Below are positions 9,399 to 18,826 of a stretch of DNA of 64,000 nt, one piece after another. A program made the translations under genes and the position numbers. Within the stretch, counting starts at the first letter, position 1. Each line of letters starts with the position of its first letter. Under the pieces are notes generated by a model, which saw nothing but the letters and a program-made list of their open reading frames with translations, ran no database searches and had not been told where the DNA came from. Source of the stretch: Dictyobacter kobayashii (GTDB lineage: Bacteria; Chloroflexota; Ktedonobacteria; Ktedonobacterales; Ktedonobacteraceae); the NCBI RefSeq assembly GCF_003967555.1, contig NZ_BIFS01000001.1:1798001-1862000 (forward strand). The letters run 5' to 3'.

Positions 9399-10607
9399 AT
9401 GTCGCAAGACCAAACAACACAACCTCTGCAAGCGGTAGAAACCATTGCACAGGCCGAGCAACTACTCACCCGGCACTATAATACAACCATCAAGCTTGGT
9501 AGCGGTGAAGATCTAGGTGGCAGCCAACGTTCAAAGGTCTATCGCTGTCCCGTACTTGAGGGAGCTGATATATTAGCTCCCAGCGTCATCGTTAAGCAGG
9601 CGAGCCAGCCCGATGGTACCCCTTTGACTCAGGTTCATCCCCTCTTCTTAAATGAATGGGCCAGTCTACAATTTATCCAGTCCTTATCTCCAGAAGAGCC
9701 ATTGGCTCCTAAATTTTATGCCGGCGACCGAGAGCTGGGATTGTTCATTATGGAAGATTTAGGAACGGGAAGTCAGCTCAACCATACATTACTGGGCAGT
9801 GATCCAGGGTTAGCTGAGACAGCCCTGGTGGAGTATGCAGCGCTTCACGGACGCCTGCACGCCCTTTCAGCTGGCAAACAGGCCGCATATACAGCTATTC
9901 GGACAGCGCTGGGACCGATGGAGGATAGCGAATATTTCCAATATAGCTGGCTACAGACGCAAATGGAGAAGATTCTCACCACCCTCAATGTGCAGCCAGA
10001 ACCAGGTATCGCTCAAGAGCTGCAGACACTACAAATGGCGCTTACCAATCCAGGTCCTTTTCTGGCCTTTATGCAAGGTGATGCCTGCCCCGACAATGTA
10101 ATTCAGACGCAGCACGGTATGCGCATGGTTGATTTTGAAGGCGGAATGTATACCCATGCGCTGCTAGAAGGCGCATATGGCAGGGTACCTTTTCCCACCT
10201 GCCGCTGCCTCTATCGCATACCCGAAGACATCGTACAACGCATGGAGGCACGTTATCGTACTGAGCTCAGCCAGGGCTGCCCCGCGGCAAGCGATGACAC
10301 GCTATTCCAGCATGGGCTGATCGAGGCCTCCATCTCATGGGTGCTTGGCTTCCATACCATGGTGCCCCTGGATATTATCCTACCGCAGGATCGTTTTATT
10401 ATGGCCCTGACCGATCGCCAACGCTATCTACTATTCTTTGAGAATGCCGCCCGCCTGACAGAGTCTTATGGATATATGAAGGCCATTGGCAATACACTTT
10501 ATGCGCTGGCCCAGAAAATGCGCTTGCTCTGGCCGGATACCGAAGAACCGCCTTATTATCCAGCCTTCCAACCAGAACTGCCCATTCTCGTATCAGAGGC
10601 AAAATAA
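9399..10607 (+). CDS. Aminoglycoside phosphotransferase-fold small-molecule kinase
   Basis: The product is about 402 residues in the APH/choline-kinase superfamily. The Brenner-type catalytic loop is FMQGDACPDN (Asp near residue 228), where most relatives have HGD-x4-N. It is followed by the metal-binding MVDFEGG. An N-lobe lysine region (SVIVKQASQPDG) and a hinge-like IMEDLG stretch are present. Its substrate is unknown: the family includes antibiotic, choline, homoserine and sugar kinases, and the His-to-Gln change before GD argues against calling it a resistance enzyme. ATG 9399 has AAAGGA upstream; an earlier in-frame ATG at 9345 lies inside the preceding small gene. Confidence 0.75.
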   Translation: MSQDQTTQPLQAVETIAQAEQLLTRHYNTTIKLGSGEDLGGSQRSKVYRCPVLEGADILAPSVIVKQASQPDGTPLTQVHPLFLNEWASLQFIQSLSPEEPLAPKFYAGDRELGLFIMEDLGTGSQLNHTLLGSDPGLAETALVEYAALHGRLHALSAGKQAAYTAIRTALGPMEDSEYFQYSWLQTQMEKILTTLNVQPEPGIAQELQTLQMALTNPGPFLAFMQGDACPDNVIQTQHGMRMVDFEGGMYTHALLEGAYGRVPFPTCRCLYRIPEDIVQRMEARYRTELSQGCPAASDDTLFQHGLIEASISWVLGFHTMVPLDIILPQDRFIMALTDRQRYLLFFENAARLTESYGYMKAIGNTLYALAQKMRLLWPDTEEPPYYPAFQPELPILVSEAK

Positions 10608-10609
10608 AA

Positions 10610-10637
10610 GTGCGGGAGACGCTAACGTCTCCCGCAC
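10610..10637 (-). terminator. Rho-independent terminator, serves the minus strand best
   Basis: GTGCGGGAGACG and CGTCTCCCGCAC form a perfect 12-bp stem with loop CTAA. Read on the minus strand, the stem is followed by CTTTTATTTT. It probably ends the SDR transcript and also catches the kinase transcript. Confidence 0.8.
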
Positions 10638-10670
10638 AAAATCGCCTGGATGCATAAGTAGCAGCAGAAG

Positions 10671-11447
10671 TTAAGAAATCCTCTCAGCCATCAGCGATTC
10701 AAGAGAACCACCAATAACGATAGTATGACCGCTGGGAATGCTAGTATCAGTCGCAGCATTAGCAATCGCTTCGCCCATTTCAGTCGCGGTAGGCAATGGG
10801 CCCACCTGAGTGCTCCGGTTGGCAGCCAGGCCCGGCGCTGAGCGCTCTAAGAGCTTGGGAGTAATGGTGCCTTCAATCAGGTCACCGGTCACCACTACCA
10901 GACGGATATCACGATCAGCGAACTCTTGCATACGTGCTCGCAAAGCCTGCTCGCCAGCATATTTTGACTCTGCCACTGGCTCATATGCTGGCACATGCTG
11001 GATACCATGTCCATAGAGATGAGCCCAATGACTGGTAATAAAGACAATCGTACTGCCAGGCCGCAGCAGAGGAAGAGCCATATCAACCAGGGCAACCTGG
11101 GCATCACGATTAATGTGCATTGGATAATCAGGATCCAATGCCAGCGCATCCTTCTCCAGACCACCAGAAGCATTAAGGATTAAAGCATCTAGCCGGGCAT
11201 GCCATTGCTGTACCTCGGCAAAGAGCCTGGTTCTATCCTCAGGACGCGTGATATCACAACTCACGGTCAGGGCCTGCACACCTCGACTGGTGGCTTGAGA
11301 GACGACATCATTGGCGCGTCCGGCCTTATTGCGATAGTTAAAAGACACATCATAGCCACGGTCGGCCAATGCCAGAACGGTAGCGGCTCCGATTCCACGG
11401 GACCCACCTGTAATCAAAGCGGCTTTCGCCTGAGCCGTCTCGCTCAT
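10671..11447 (-). CDS. SDR-family oxidoreductase with atypical active site
   Basis: The product is 258 residues, with the Rossmann dinucleotide motif TGGSRGIG near the N-terminus and the NASGG structural motif (usual NAG/NNAG). A serine-containing FITSHWAH segment is in the catalytic strand position. The usual YxxxK is not clear: the region reads AYEPVAESKYAGEQAL, so Tyr and Lys are 7 apart, or the Tyr lies after the Lys. It may have altered chemistry or be a binding protein. The start at 11447 has GGAGGAGAT upstream. It lies 33 bases downstream of the Gfo/Idh gene in the same direction and is probably its operon partner. Confidence 0.8.
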   Translation of the reverse strand: MSETAQAKAALITGGSRGIGAATVLALADRGYDVSFNYRNKAGRANDVVSQATSRGVQALTVSCDITRPEDRTRLFAEVQQWHARLDALILNASGGLEKDALALDPDYPMHINRDAQVALVDMALPLLRPGSTIVFITSHWAHLYGHGIQHVPAYEPVAESKYAGEQALRARMQEFADRDIRLVVVTGDLIEGTITPKLLERSAPGLAANRSTQVGPLPTATEMGEAIANAATDTSIPSGHTIVIGGSLESLMAERIS

Positions 11448-11480
11448 ATATCTCCTCCAATACAAACCAGTTAATAATGA

Positions 11481-12578
11481 TTATGCCTCGATTAGAACCT
11501 CACGCCCCTGTAAAGCGGAAGCATAACAGGCATCAATGACGCGAGCACGGCGCAAACCATCTGAGCCATTATAAAGCGACCAGTTGCCGCCCGCAACGCG
11601 TTCGATAAATTCTTTTGTAACCGCATTATGAAATTGCCCACCACGTACACGGGGCTGAATTTCAGAGGGCACACCAGCAACATCGGTATAGATGGTCACG
11701 GTATTCTCAGTATTATAGTTTTTGACGCGAATCTCAGCGCCACCCTCGGTACCATAAAGCACAATTCCATAGTCATCCTGTGCACTGCTATGGGTTGCCC
11801 AGCTGGTCTCTAACAGCAAAGTGCCGCCAGTTGAGAGACGCAAAAACGCGGTGGCCAGATCTTCAACCTCATAGCCACTGCCAAGCCCTGATTTACGGGC
11901 ATTCACGTCGAAACCAACACCCCGACTTCCCAACTCATTATAAGTTGAAGCGCTGACCGTCAACACAGAAGGTTCTTCAAGCAGGTACAGGGCCATATCC
12001 AGCACGTGCACACCTAGATCGATAAGGGGGCCACCACCGGCCATTTTTTTGTTTACAAACCAGGAGCCGGCACCAGGAATGCCTCGGCGGCGCATCCAGT
12101 AAGCTTTGGCATAATAAATATTGCCTAATTTTCCCTCATCAATATAACGCTTCAAGGTCTGTACATCATTGCGCTCACGATGATTAAAAACGACCTGCAA
12201 GACGCGGTTGGCCTTAGTGGCTGCCTGAACCATAGCCTCAGCCTCTTCGCTGTTACGAGCCAGCGGCTTCTCACATAACACATGCAATCCACGCTCTAAA
12301 GCAGCAATAGCAATTGGAGCATGCAAAGAATTGGGGACGCCGATACTAACCGCATCCAGTTCCTCATTTGCCAGCAGGTCCTGGTAGTCCCGGTAACGAC
12401 CTTCTACAGGAATTCCATATGTGTCTCCCAGATACGCCAAACGGTCTTCTTCAAGTCCTGCCAGGGCTACAGCCTCAACATTTGACAGCAACCGAAAACC
12501 CTTGAGCGCACTCTCACCACCAAACCCTAAACCAATAATTCCTACACGAAATTTTTTATTCTGTGTTTCGCTCGTCAT
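11481..12578 (-). CDS. Gfo/Idh/MocA-family sugar-type oxidoreductase
   Basis: The product is about 365 residues. The N-terminal NAD(P) domain begins with VGIIGLGFGG and continues to VSIGVPNSLHAPIA and the hallmark CEKPLARN (EKP motif). The C-terminal alpha/beta domain includes GGPLIDLGVHVLD, where His of GVHVLD is the usual catalytic-site histidine. Such enzymes oxidise or reduce hydroxyls of sugars, inositols or related compounds; substrate is not predictable here. The start at 12578 follows AAGGAG by about 12 bases, a long spacing, so 12614 remains possible. It leads a two-gene operon with the SDR gene. Confidence 0.85.
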   Translation of the reverse strand: MTSETQNKKFRVGIIGLGFGGESALKGFRLLSNVEAVALAGLEEDRLAYLGDTYGIPVEGRYRDYQDLLANEELDAVSIGVPNSLHAPIAIAALERGLHVLCEKPLARNSEEAEAMVQAATKANRVLQVVFNHRERNDVQTLKRYIDEGKLGNIYYAKAYWMRRRGIPGAGSWFVNKKMAGGGPLIDLGVHVLDMALYLLEEPSVLTVSASTYNELGSRGVGFDVNARKSGLGSGYEVEDLATAFLRLSTGGTLLLETSWATHSSAQDDYGIVLYGTEGGAEIRVKNYNTENTVTIYTDVAGVPSEIQPRVRGGQFHNAVTKEFIERVAGGNWSLYNGSDGLRRARVIDACYASALQGREVLIEA

Positions 12579-12874
12579 TGCTGAATAATACTCCTTATCT
12601 ATAATGGATAGCATAAAATAAATGCCTCAGCCTGGCATTTGGGGGGAGCCATAGATAGATAAATATAAATAGATTGATTCACCACCTATATAAGTCTACC
12701 CAACAATATGTAGCATACCATAGATGGTAGAGATTTCAAGGGAGCATAAGCTGAGGGCAAAAATGCATCTGCGAGGGGAAGAAGGTATTTATACTGATAG
12801 AGAGCCAGGCGCCATCCTCACGCATAAGCAACTTTGGATAACGCCCCGAATTCTATATTCATTTGTTTAAGCAT

Positions 12875-13740
12875 TTATTTCTTTTTACCATAAACCGCAT
12901 AAAGATACTCTACGGCACAAAAATCCTCAGATCGGATATCAATATGGGCCTGTCGATAGAGAGCCTCGCTCTCCTCTGTTGTCAGACCCTGGTATTGCAG
13001 CATAGGCGCAAAATGTTGTGACATGATCTCCAGGTTACGATAGAGCATATGCCAGTTAGGAGAACCGGCCGAAAAATTAAGCATATATGGCACCAGATGC
13101 ACCTCGACAAAACCAACTTTGCGCAAAAGATGCTCTATGACGGGAGTAATACCCAGTGTCCTGCCATCAGATGAAAAGCCATAACCAGCTTGCTGCAGAG
13201 AAGTGTTGATATAATCAGATATTTTTTGCAAGGACGCGCTATTAGACAAAATAGAGTCCGAACTTACCAGGCGAAACATCCCCCGGGACGCAATATACGC
13301 AAAATTTCCCCCAAAACTGGCATCCACTGTGGCTTACGCAGGAATTCGCTAAAAGAACGCCCGTGAATAATATCAAATGTGTTATCTGAAAAATCTAAGC
13401 GCCCATGCAGATCCATCACGCCAAAAGATATATTGGTACGATTCTGACCTCTGGCCCTGGCACGAGCATAATCAATGACATGTTCAGATTCATCAATGCC
13501 AGCCACTTCCATATGGGGATAGCGAAATGCTACATCAAGGGCCTAGTCGCCAGGCCCACAGGGCAAGTTCAAAACTACCTGAATATCCTTAGGATTGGGG
13601 AAACCCGCCAATAAATCATTCCCCATCATTTTTGTATAACTTTTAATCTCTTCACTGACACGCGCCAACTCAACAGGGGCATCTATCTCAAACATGGTAT
13701 CTGACGTTTTTTGAGTATCAGATAATGGGTCGATCGACAA
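12875..13740 (-). pseudogene. Class I SAM methyltransferase, copy 1 (nonsense codon plus frameshift)
   Basis: The gene starts at TTG 13740, with AAAGGA nine bases upstream. It reads through LPCGPGD (motif I), then hits TAG at 13543-13545, where copy 2 has TGG (GDWG). The same frame continues with HMEVAGIDES, FGVMDLHGRLDFSDN and ILRPGG. It shifts at the five-base C run (plus strand) at 13280-13284, where one extra base restores RPGGMFRLV. The rest to 12875 is intact (GYGFSSDGRTLGITPVIEHL). The restored length is 289 codons and closely parallels copy 2. It is either a decaying paralogue or a good gene with two sequence errors. The substrate is unknown. Confidence 0.75.
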
Positions 13741-13824
13741 GAGAGCACATCCTTTCCAGATATATTTCTCATCACGAAGTGTACTGACGACTTGCCTGAT
13801 ATCAGGGAAGCAACGGAACAGCCA

Positions 13825-14684
13825 TTATTCTGGCTTGACTCCATATACGCTTACAAAAGGCCAGATACCACAAAAATCTGCCGCTAATAGCTCAATTATT
13901 CCACGTTTATAGGCTTGTTCCATATCAGCATCGGCAACTGCACCCTCTTGAGTCAATACAGTCTGCAAAAGTCGCCCGATAACTTCCAGGCTCCGGTAGA
14001 CTTCCATCCAGGAGGGTGTGTCAGCGGAAAAATTAATCTGATATGGCGTGCAGTGCGTATGTTGAAAACCTGCCTTTTGAAAGAGGGTCTCAATCACTGG
14101 AGTAATACCTAGGCTGCGGCCATCAGGAGAAAAACCATATCCGGCAGTATGAAAAGCGCGGCACACTAACTCATTAAAGCTTTCACAGATGCTACTATTT
14201 GTCACCACGCCATCTGTGTCGATGAGCCGTAGCACGCCGCCAGGACGCAATATACGCCAGCATTCTTTCAAGACACTATTCCAGGATTCGCGCGGCACCC
14301 GTACAGAAAGAAAGCTACCATGGATGAGGTCGAACGTATTATCCGAAAAATCCAGCTCATCTAAGATGCCCATAACGCCAAATGAGGCATTTCTTAAACC
14401 TTGTGATCTGGCCTTAGCATTGGCGTAATCAATCACAGCTCGGCTAACATCAATGCCTGCGACTTCTAAATGTGGATGAGAAAACGCCACCTCCAGGCCC
14501 CAATCTCCAGGTCCACAGGTGATATCTAATACACGCTGCAGCAGCCGGGGATCAGGTAATCCATTCAGTGGCCCCCCATAGCCTTGATAAATAGCCAGAT
14601 TTGCTCGGTGAGCCGGGCAATTTCGATCGGATTCTCTTTATCAAATACCTGCGCATCACCGGACTCTGAATATTGTGCTAGCAC
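13825..14684 (-). CDS. Class I SAM methyltransferase, copy 2 (one frameshift)
   Basis: From GTG 14684 (AAAGGA nine bases upstream) it reads NPIEIARLTEQIWLFIKAMG and then stops unless one base is added to the C6 run (plus strand) at 14572-14577. With it the frame continues GGPLNGLPDP, VLDITCGPGDWGLEVAF (motif I, SAM binding), VAGIDVSRAVIDYA, the acidic LDFSDNTFDLIHG and WRILRPGGVLRLID. The restored gene has 287 codons. It is a methyltransf_11/25-type small-molecule or lipid methylase with a C-terminal ~100-residue domain shared with copy 1. It lies 84 bases upstream of copy 1, so the pair arose by tandem duplication and is probably co-transcribed. Confidence 0.78.
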
Positions 14685-15450
14685 AGCGTCGATTCCTTTC
14701 TACTATGCTCCAAGAGACAATCCACCACATGGTGCTATTCTTTATACAAAAATTGTGCGTCCTTATCCCTTATTATACAAACACGCTCTTCTATAAGCAA
14801 TATGCTAATGAGGCTTCTTAGGATCTTGTTAAGATTTAACTTCAATATATCATATTTAAGGCAAAAATTCATCATATGTAACCTTCTAGAATGAGTTTTT
14901 TCATAAGTTTTATCGTTATTCTATATTAATAGAAGCTACGTGAATGTTGTTTTACATCTATAAAAGATTAAACAAACCCAGAAAATTTCCTGGTGAGAAT
15001 ATAGGAGTTTTGTATACCGTTTGTTGATACAGATGTAGACAGGATGTTTTGCTCCTATGTCTATGGGAAATGGTATCTCTCGCTCCCCATACAGGCGCAG
15101 CGCGTCCGAACAGATTTTTTTATGTTGGTGCAGAGAATGTGCCTTACTCCCATCATCATGGGAAACATCTCGCTCCTATGCGGACGTGCGCTAACGCGCC
15201 CGAGCTTTTTTTCTTGTGTGGTGCAAAAAGTGCGCTTTGCGCACTTTTTGCACCACACAAGAATCTTCTTGAGCGCCTTTGGCGCTCAAAAATCTTTTAT
15301 AGGGAGGGAGGCGAAAAAGGACACAAAAAAATATTCGCGTCAGCTCTTATACCTGGACAAATGAGCCAAAGCGAATATTTATAATGAAGAAAGAATGACC
15401 AGAAGGGCATCATAGAGATGCCCTGGCATTGGTCCCAAATCGGTACTTAA
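14685..15450. other. Gene-free spacer with a mosaic palindromic element
   Basis: The 5' half (14760-15040) is AT-rich and plausibly holds the methyltransferase promoter on the minus strand. The 3' half carries repeat sequence: a partial copy at about 15045-15120 (GCTCCTATG-type blocks) and a full element at 15141-15295. Frames open in this part are palindrome artefacts and show no protein similarity I recognise. Confidence 0.7.
15141..15295. repeat. Mosaic palindromic element, copy A (contains hairpin H2)
   Basis: The order is: GTGCCTTACTCCCATC block, GGACGTGCGCTAACGCGCCCG small palindrome, hairpin H2 (arms 15211-15235 and 15239-15263, 25 bp perfect, loop TTT), and small hairpin 15269-15289 (TTGAGCGCC/GGCGCTCAA, loop TTT). 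The same modules occur in the same order, inverted, at 36018-36182. Confidence 0.85.
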
Positions 15451-15675
15451 TTAAGAGACCAGTTCAAAAGTAGGAACCCCCAACACACGAGCTAAAATAC
15501 GCACATGATATGGTTGAGCCTCTTCACGCCCGGTTTCGAGATGAGTAATGGTATCGCGTCGCAGACCTGAGAGATCCGCGAGTTGCCCCAGACTCAGCCC
15601 TTTCTTTTGACGCAGTACACGTAAATTGGGAATACCGTGAGATCTTGTCATTCTCACTTTAGTTGCAACTTTCAT
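15451..15675 (-). CDS. XRE-family helix-turn-helix regulator
   Basis: The product is 74 residues, essentially one Cro/C1-type HTH domain. LRVLRQKKGLSLGQLADLSG gives the first helices, LRRDTITHLETGREEA the recognition helix and loop, and VRILARVLGVPTFEL the end. It has no effector domain, so it probably acts as a small DNA-binding repressor or needs a partner. AAGGAG lies about 6 bases before ATG 15675. It is monocistronic and flanked on both sides by palindromic repeats. Target genes cannot be inferred. Confidence 0.85.
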   Translation of the reverse strand: MKVATKVRMTRSHGIPNLRVLRQKKGLSLGQLADLSGLRRDTITHLETGREEAQPYHVRILARVLGVPTFELVS

Positions 15676-16032
15676 CTGCCTCTCCTTCGAGGTGTATGAC
15701 TAGCCTCTCCAGCGACGTTGCAAGAGAAGACGACTGATGCAAAACCTGTATACACTTTTTCTATCTTCATCAAATAGCATACCAGATGGTACAGGTTGTT
15801 GTCTAGTGACACAACAATAGTAATCTTTCAAAGTCAACAATACCCTTTTTTTATGTAGAACATATCAAAGATTATCCTCTATTATAAACGCATCTAGAGG
15901 CCTAAACCTTGCATTCAATTTCCCCAAAAAATACAGGTATTGATATAAGCCATAATTCGTTTTCAGGTGAGTAAAACGTAGTAAAAATCTCACCGTATAC
16001 TATACGGTTTAACAAGAAAATTTGCTTCATAA

Positions 16033-16175
16033 TGACGTGCGCATTCGCGCCCGCATTGTTTTTATTGTGTCGTGCAGAAAACATGAGGCATCCCGAAGAT
16101 TTGAGGCCCCCGCATTGTTTGAATGGATATTCGAACAATGCGGGGGCCTCCTGATAAGCTAAATCTTTTTTGAGC
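16033..16175. repeat. Divergent mosaic palindromic element with hairpin H6
   Basis: It starts with GACGTGCGCATTCGCGCCCG, followed by TTATTGTGTCGTGCAGAAAA, a degraded version of the H2/H4 arm. Then comes hairpin H6: arms 16103-16123 and 16130-16150, 21 bp with one mismatch, loop TGGATA. It ends with TTTGAGCGCCGAGGACGCG. The spacer 15676-16201 holds nothing else I can support. Confidence 0.7.
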
Positions 16176-16201
16176 GCCGAGGACGCGAAACTGGCATATT
16201 T

Positions 16202-17422
16202 CTAATCAATAAAGGAAAACTGACTGTTTAATCCATTGCGGCTCTGTGGTTGGTCTGAGGTAGCGCCTACCAGCCGGAATGAAGGGCCATCATTGTTATC
16301 CGGGTTGTCCAGGGAAATGACATCATTAGCAAACAATTGTGGAGTGTCTTCATCGCTCTGTGTGACGCGGTCGATACGGCCGCCGATGTGATGGCCAGCA
16401 TGCAAATCAAATATCTGCATCGAATTGGCTACCGAAGTAAGTTCGGCGTTATTAATACCATCACTCGGATCACCAACGATCCAGAAGACGACACCATTCT
16501 GCTCATCAACAATCTCGCTGCGATCATTATAGACCCAGGTAGCGTTAGAATCTCCGGTCTGGGTCCAATGTCCTTCCACAAAGATAGCAGAGTCACTATT
16601 CCCGCCATGAGTAACTGGTATTTGTTTAGCCGCTCCATCCTTAACAACCAGATAGACGTTACTCTGTGGCTTAAACTCACAGATAGTAATATGTTTAGGA
16701 GCGACCCCGGGCAAAGAATATGTATACTCAACAACCATAATGGGACCATCCGCCCAGGTCTTATCGCCTTCGTAAATATAAAAATCACTTTGATTATAAC
16801 GAGCAGGCACAGCTAAAGGGATAGAGAGAGGGAAATGTAAGCGTTGCTGTGCTTGTATCAAACTAATTTGCTGTGTTTCAACTTTCGCGCTTCCCTGGTC
16901 ATGTTTCGCTTTTGTAATCTGGGAAGAAGAGGCAATAGGAGGAGGCTCATTGACCAGCAATACCCCACTGTGCGCACCGGTCAACAGATAATTCAGGCCT
17001 GAAGCAAAGGCAGGGGCAGTCGCCACTACCGTAAGCAACATAAACAGTACACAGGATGCACAGAAAGCTAACAGAGGGTGAGAGACAGTCGTAAATCCAT
17101 CAAACAAAGTTGAGCGCAACGATGGATGTGGCGAACGAACAATGTGACGTTCCAGTTGAAGACGTCGAAATACAGCGGCTCGCGTCTTCAACTCAAATCC
17201 ATGTTCAACAGATTGGAAACGCTTATCCTCAGACTCCATCAATGTCTGTACAAACAAAGGCGGAAGTTCTTCTTGCTCAGGAGAAAATAGGGCATCTAAC
17301 TCACAGGCAAACTCAATCTCATCCATCGAGAAATCATCAGGAAATATACCTTCCATATTCGGGAGGCAAAATATTTCGGGTTGTGATTCTGGTGAGTTTT
17401 CCTCAAATTCGCTCATACTCAT
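16202..17422 (-). CDS. Membrane-bound anti-sigma factor-like protein
   Basis: The product is about 406 residues and overlaps the end of the sigma gene by 20 bases, implying translational coupling. Residues ~1-115 are acidic and helical (cytoplasmic, sigma-binding side by position). One transmembrane helix lies near 120-145 (LAFCASCVLFMLLTVVATAP). A large external domain follows, rich in beta-strand pattern, including PLSIPLAVPARYNQSDFYIY and VVFWIVGDPSDGI, similar to DUF4367 sensor domains. No zinc-finger HxxxCxxC is seen, so it is not a canonical ZAS anti-sigma. Start 17422 is chosen because AAGGAG is 7 bases upstream. The role is inferred from gene order. Confidence 0.7.
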   Translation of the reverse strand: MSMSEFEENSPESQPEIFCLPNMEGIFPDDFSMDEIEFACELDALFSPEQEELPPLFVQTLMESEDKRFQSVEHGFELKTRAAVFRRLQLERHIVRSPHPSLRSTLFDGFTTVSHPLLAFCASCVLFMLLTVVATAPAFASGLNYLLTGAHSGVLLVNEPPPIASSSQITKAKHDQGSAKVETQQISLIQAQQRLHFPLSIPLAVPARYNQSDFYIYEGDKTWADGPIMVVEYTYSLPGVAPKHITICEFKPQSNVYLVVKDGAAKQIPVTHGGNSDSAIFVEGHWTQTGDSNATWVYNDRSEIVDEQNGVVFWIVGDPSDGINNAELTSVANSMQIFDLHAGHHIGGRIDRVTQSDEDTPQLFANDVISLDNPDNNDGPSFRLVGATSDQPQSRNGLNSQFSFID

Positions 17423-18068
17423 GGGCATGCTCCTTGAGCGCCTCGCGTAAGCTTTTGCGCGCTCGCCAGAGTCGCGTGTCAACGGCATGGCGGGTTAATC
17501 CCGTCTTTGCCGCTAATTCCTCAGTGCTAGCAAATTTAAAATAGCGATGATAGATCAGAAAGCGGTCAAGTTCGGGCAACGTCGCCAACGCGAGGCGTAA
17601 TTCCTCACGCCTTTCGCTTTGCTCTAGCAAATTTTCCATACTTGCTTCTGGATGTGGAGGCAATGTCGCACGCGCTTCCTGCTCATATCCCCAGCCAGAA
17701 GACCTACGATTTCCATTAGTATCAGATGAATTCCACTGGCGAATTTCATCAGCGGATTGAACGTTGTGTGTCTGACGACGGCACAGCTGGCGTCGACGAT
17801 CTAAAGCAATATATTTTGCGCGCATCGTGAGCCACGTGCGCAAGGTCCCGCGTGTAGCGTCAAAGGTATCAATCTCTTGCCAGACAGCGACAAACAGGTC
17901 ATTGACACACTCTTCTGCATCTTGCGTTACCCCAACACTATCAAGCACCAAACGAATAAAATAAAAAACTTCACGAGAATACCGGGATATGAGGGTTTCT
18001 AGTGCCTCGGGGTCTCGATCATGCAGCTTTTGGGCTAGATCCTCATCGGACCATTCATGTCGCACCAT
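17403..18068 (-). CDS. ECF-type RNA polymerase sigma factor
   Basis: The product is about 221 residues. Region 2 spans residues ~25-95, with YFIRLVLDSVGVTQDAEECV and DLFVAVWQEIDTFD. Region 4 spans ~150-215, with LATLPELDRFLIYHRYFKFA and the HTH LAAKTGLTRHAVDTRLWRAR. The linker (~105-150) is longer than usual and polar. It directs RNA polymerase to its own regulon and is probably held inactive by the overlapping membrane protein downstream. ATG 18068 is preferred over 18071 because AAGGAG spacing is then 5. The regulon and autoregulatory promoter were not identified. Confidence 0.88.
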   Translation of the reverse strand: MVRHEWSDEDLAQKLHDRDPEALETLISRYSREVFYFIRLVLDSVGVTQDAEECVNDLFVAVWQEIDTFDATRGTLRTWLTMRAKYIALDRRRQLCRRQTHNVQSADEIRQWNSSDTNGNRRSSGWGYEQEARATLPPHPEASMENLLEQSERREELRLALATLPELDRFLIYHRYFKFASTEELAAKTGLTRHAVDTRLWRARKSLREALKEHAHEYERI

Positions 18069-18826
18069 CATTGCTCCTTGCAGACCTGTGTATATCCTTT
18101 CAGATTAGTGAGCCGCTGGCACCTGTTTGTAGTACTACAACAAGGCGACTCAAAAAGGGGGAAAGAATATACCGTGATCGGTGGTACACTCGCCTAATCC
18201 ATGATAAATATACGACTCATACAGATGCACATCTCTCACAAATCGGGCTTTTTTACAATTTTGCTTAATACAGCGAAAATTGTCAAGTACCTATTCCAAT
18301 GTACTACTAGAATGAAGTAGGCAAATAGCATATATATTAAGAGATAAAATGGTCAAAGGAAATATGATCTGCTCCAATTAGAATTTCTCTCTCAATATAT
18401 TTCCTATTACTACAGCTGATAGACTCCTATTCATGCGATGTAGATTGGAACCACTTGTATAAAGTCAACAAAGCGAGCAAGGAAAGTGATAGACTAGAGA
18501 TCCGAAAAAAGTCTCTTTAACAGCGTTTAGTCAACAACGGTCTTTAATTCTCTCAATTTGAAAAACATATAAAAGCATAGTGAGCTGCATCGAGCTTATG
18601 AACAGACGCAGTTCCATGTCCATGCATAAAAAGAAGGCAACCGACCCAAAATTGTAGAGACTTTATACATACTGTTAATGTGCAATTATCCTACCAGGCA
18701 AAAAGCTATGCGTGGCAATCGTAAATACAGCTCACTTATGGCCACGGGTTCAGCATTCAAGCTGATCATTTGCGGGCAAATGGGGTCGTCTATCAGGCAG
18801 CTGCATTCATACGCTTGAACAGCATT
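18069..18826. other. AT-rich spacer upstream of the sigma gene
   Basis: About 760 bases between the sigma gene (transcribed leftward) and the 3' end of the lipoprotein gene. It should contain the sigma-gene promoter. I see no coding frame with family signal, no RNA motif and no long palindrome. Confidence 0.6.

Noticed and set aside
9399..10607. Antibiotic-resistance gene call for the APH-fold kinase
   Set aside because: The catalytic loop lacks the usual His and the superfamily covers many metabolic kinases; the context shows no resistance cassette.
15044..15384. Two overlapping frames of ~110 codons
   Set aside because: They span the repeat element copy A and share no recognisable domain; no SD.
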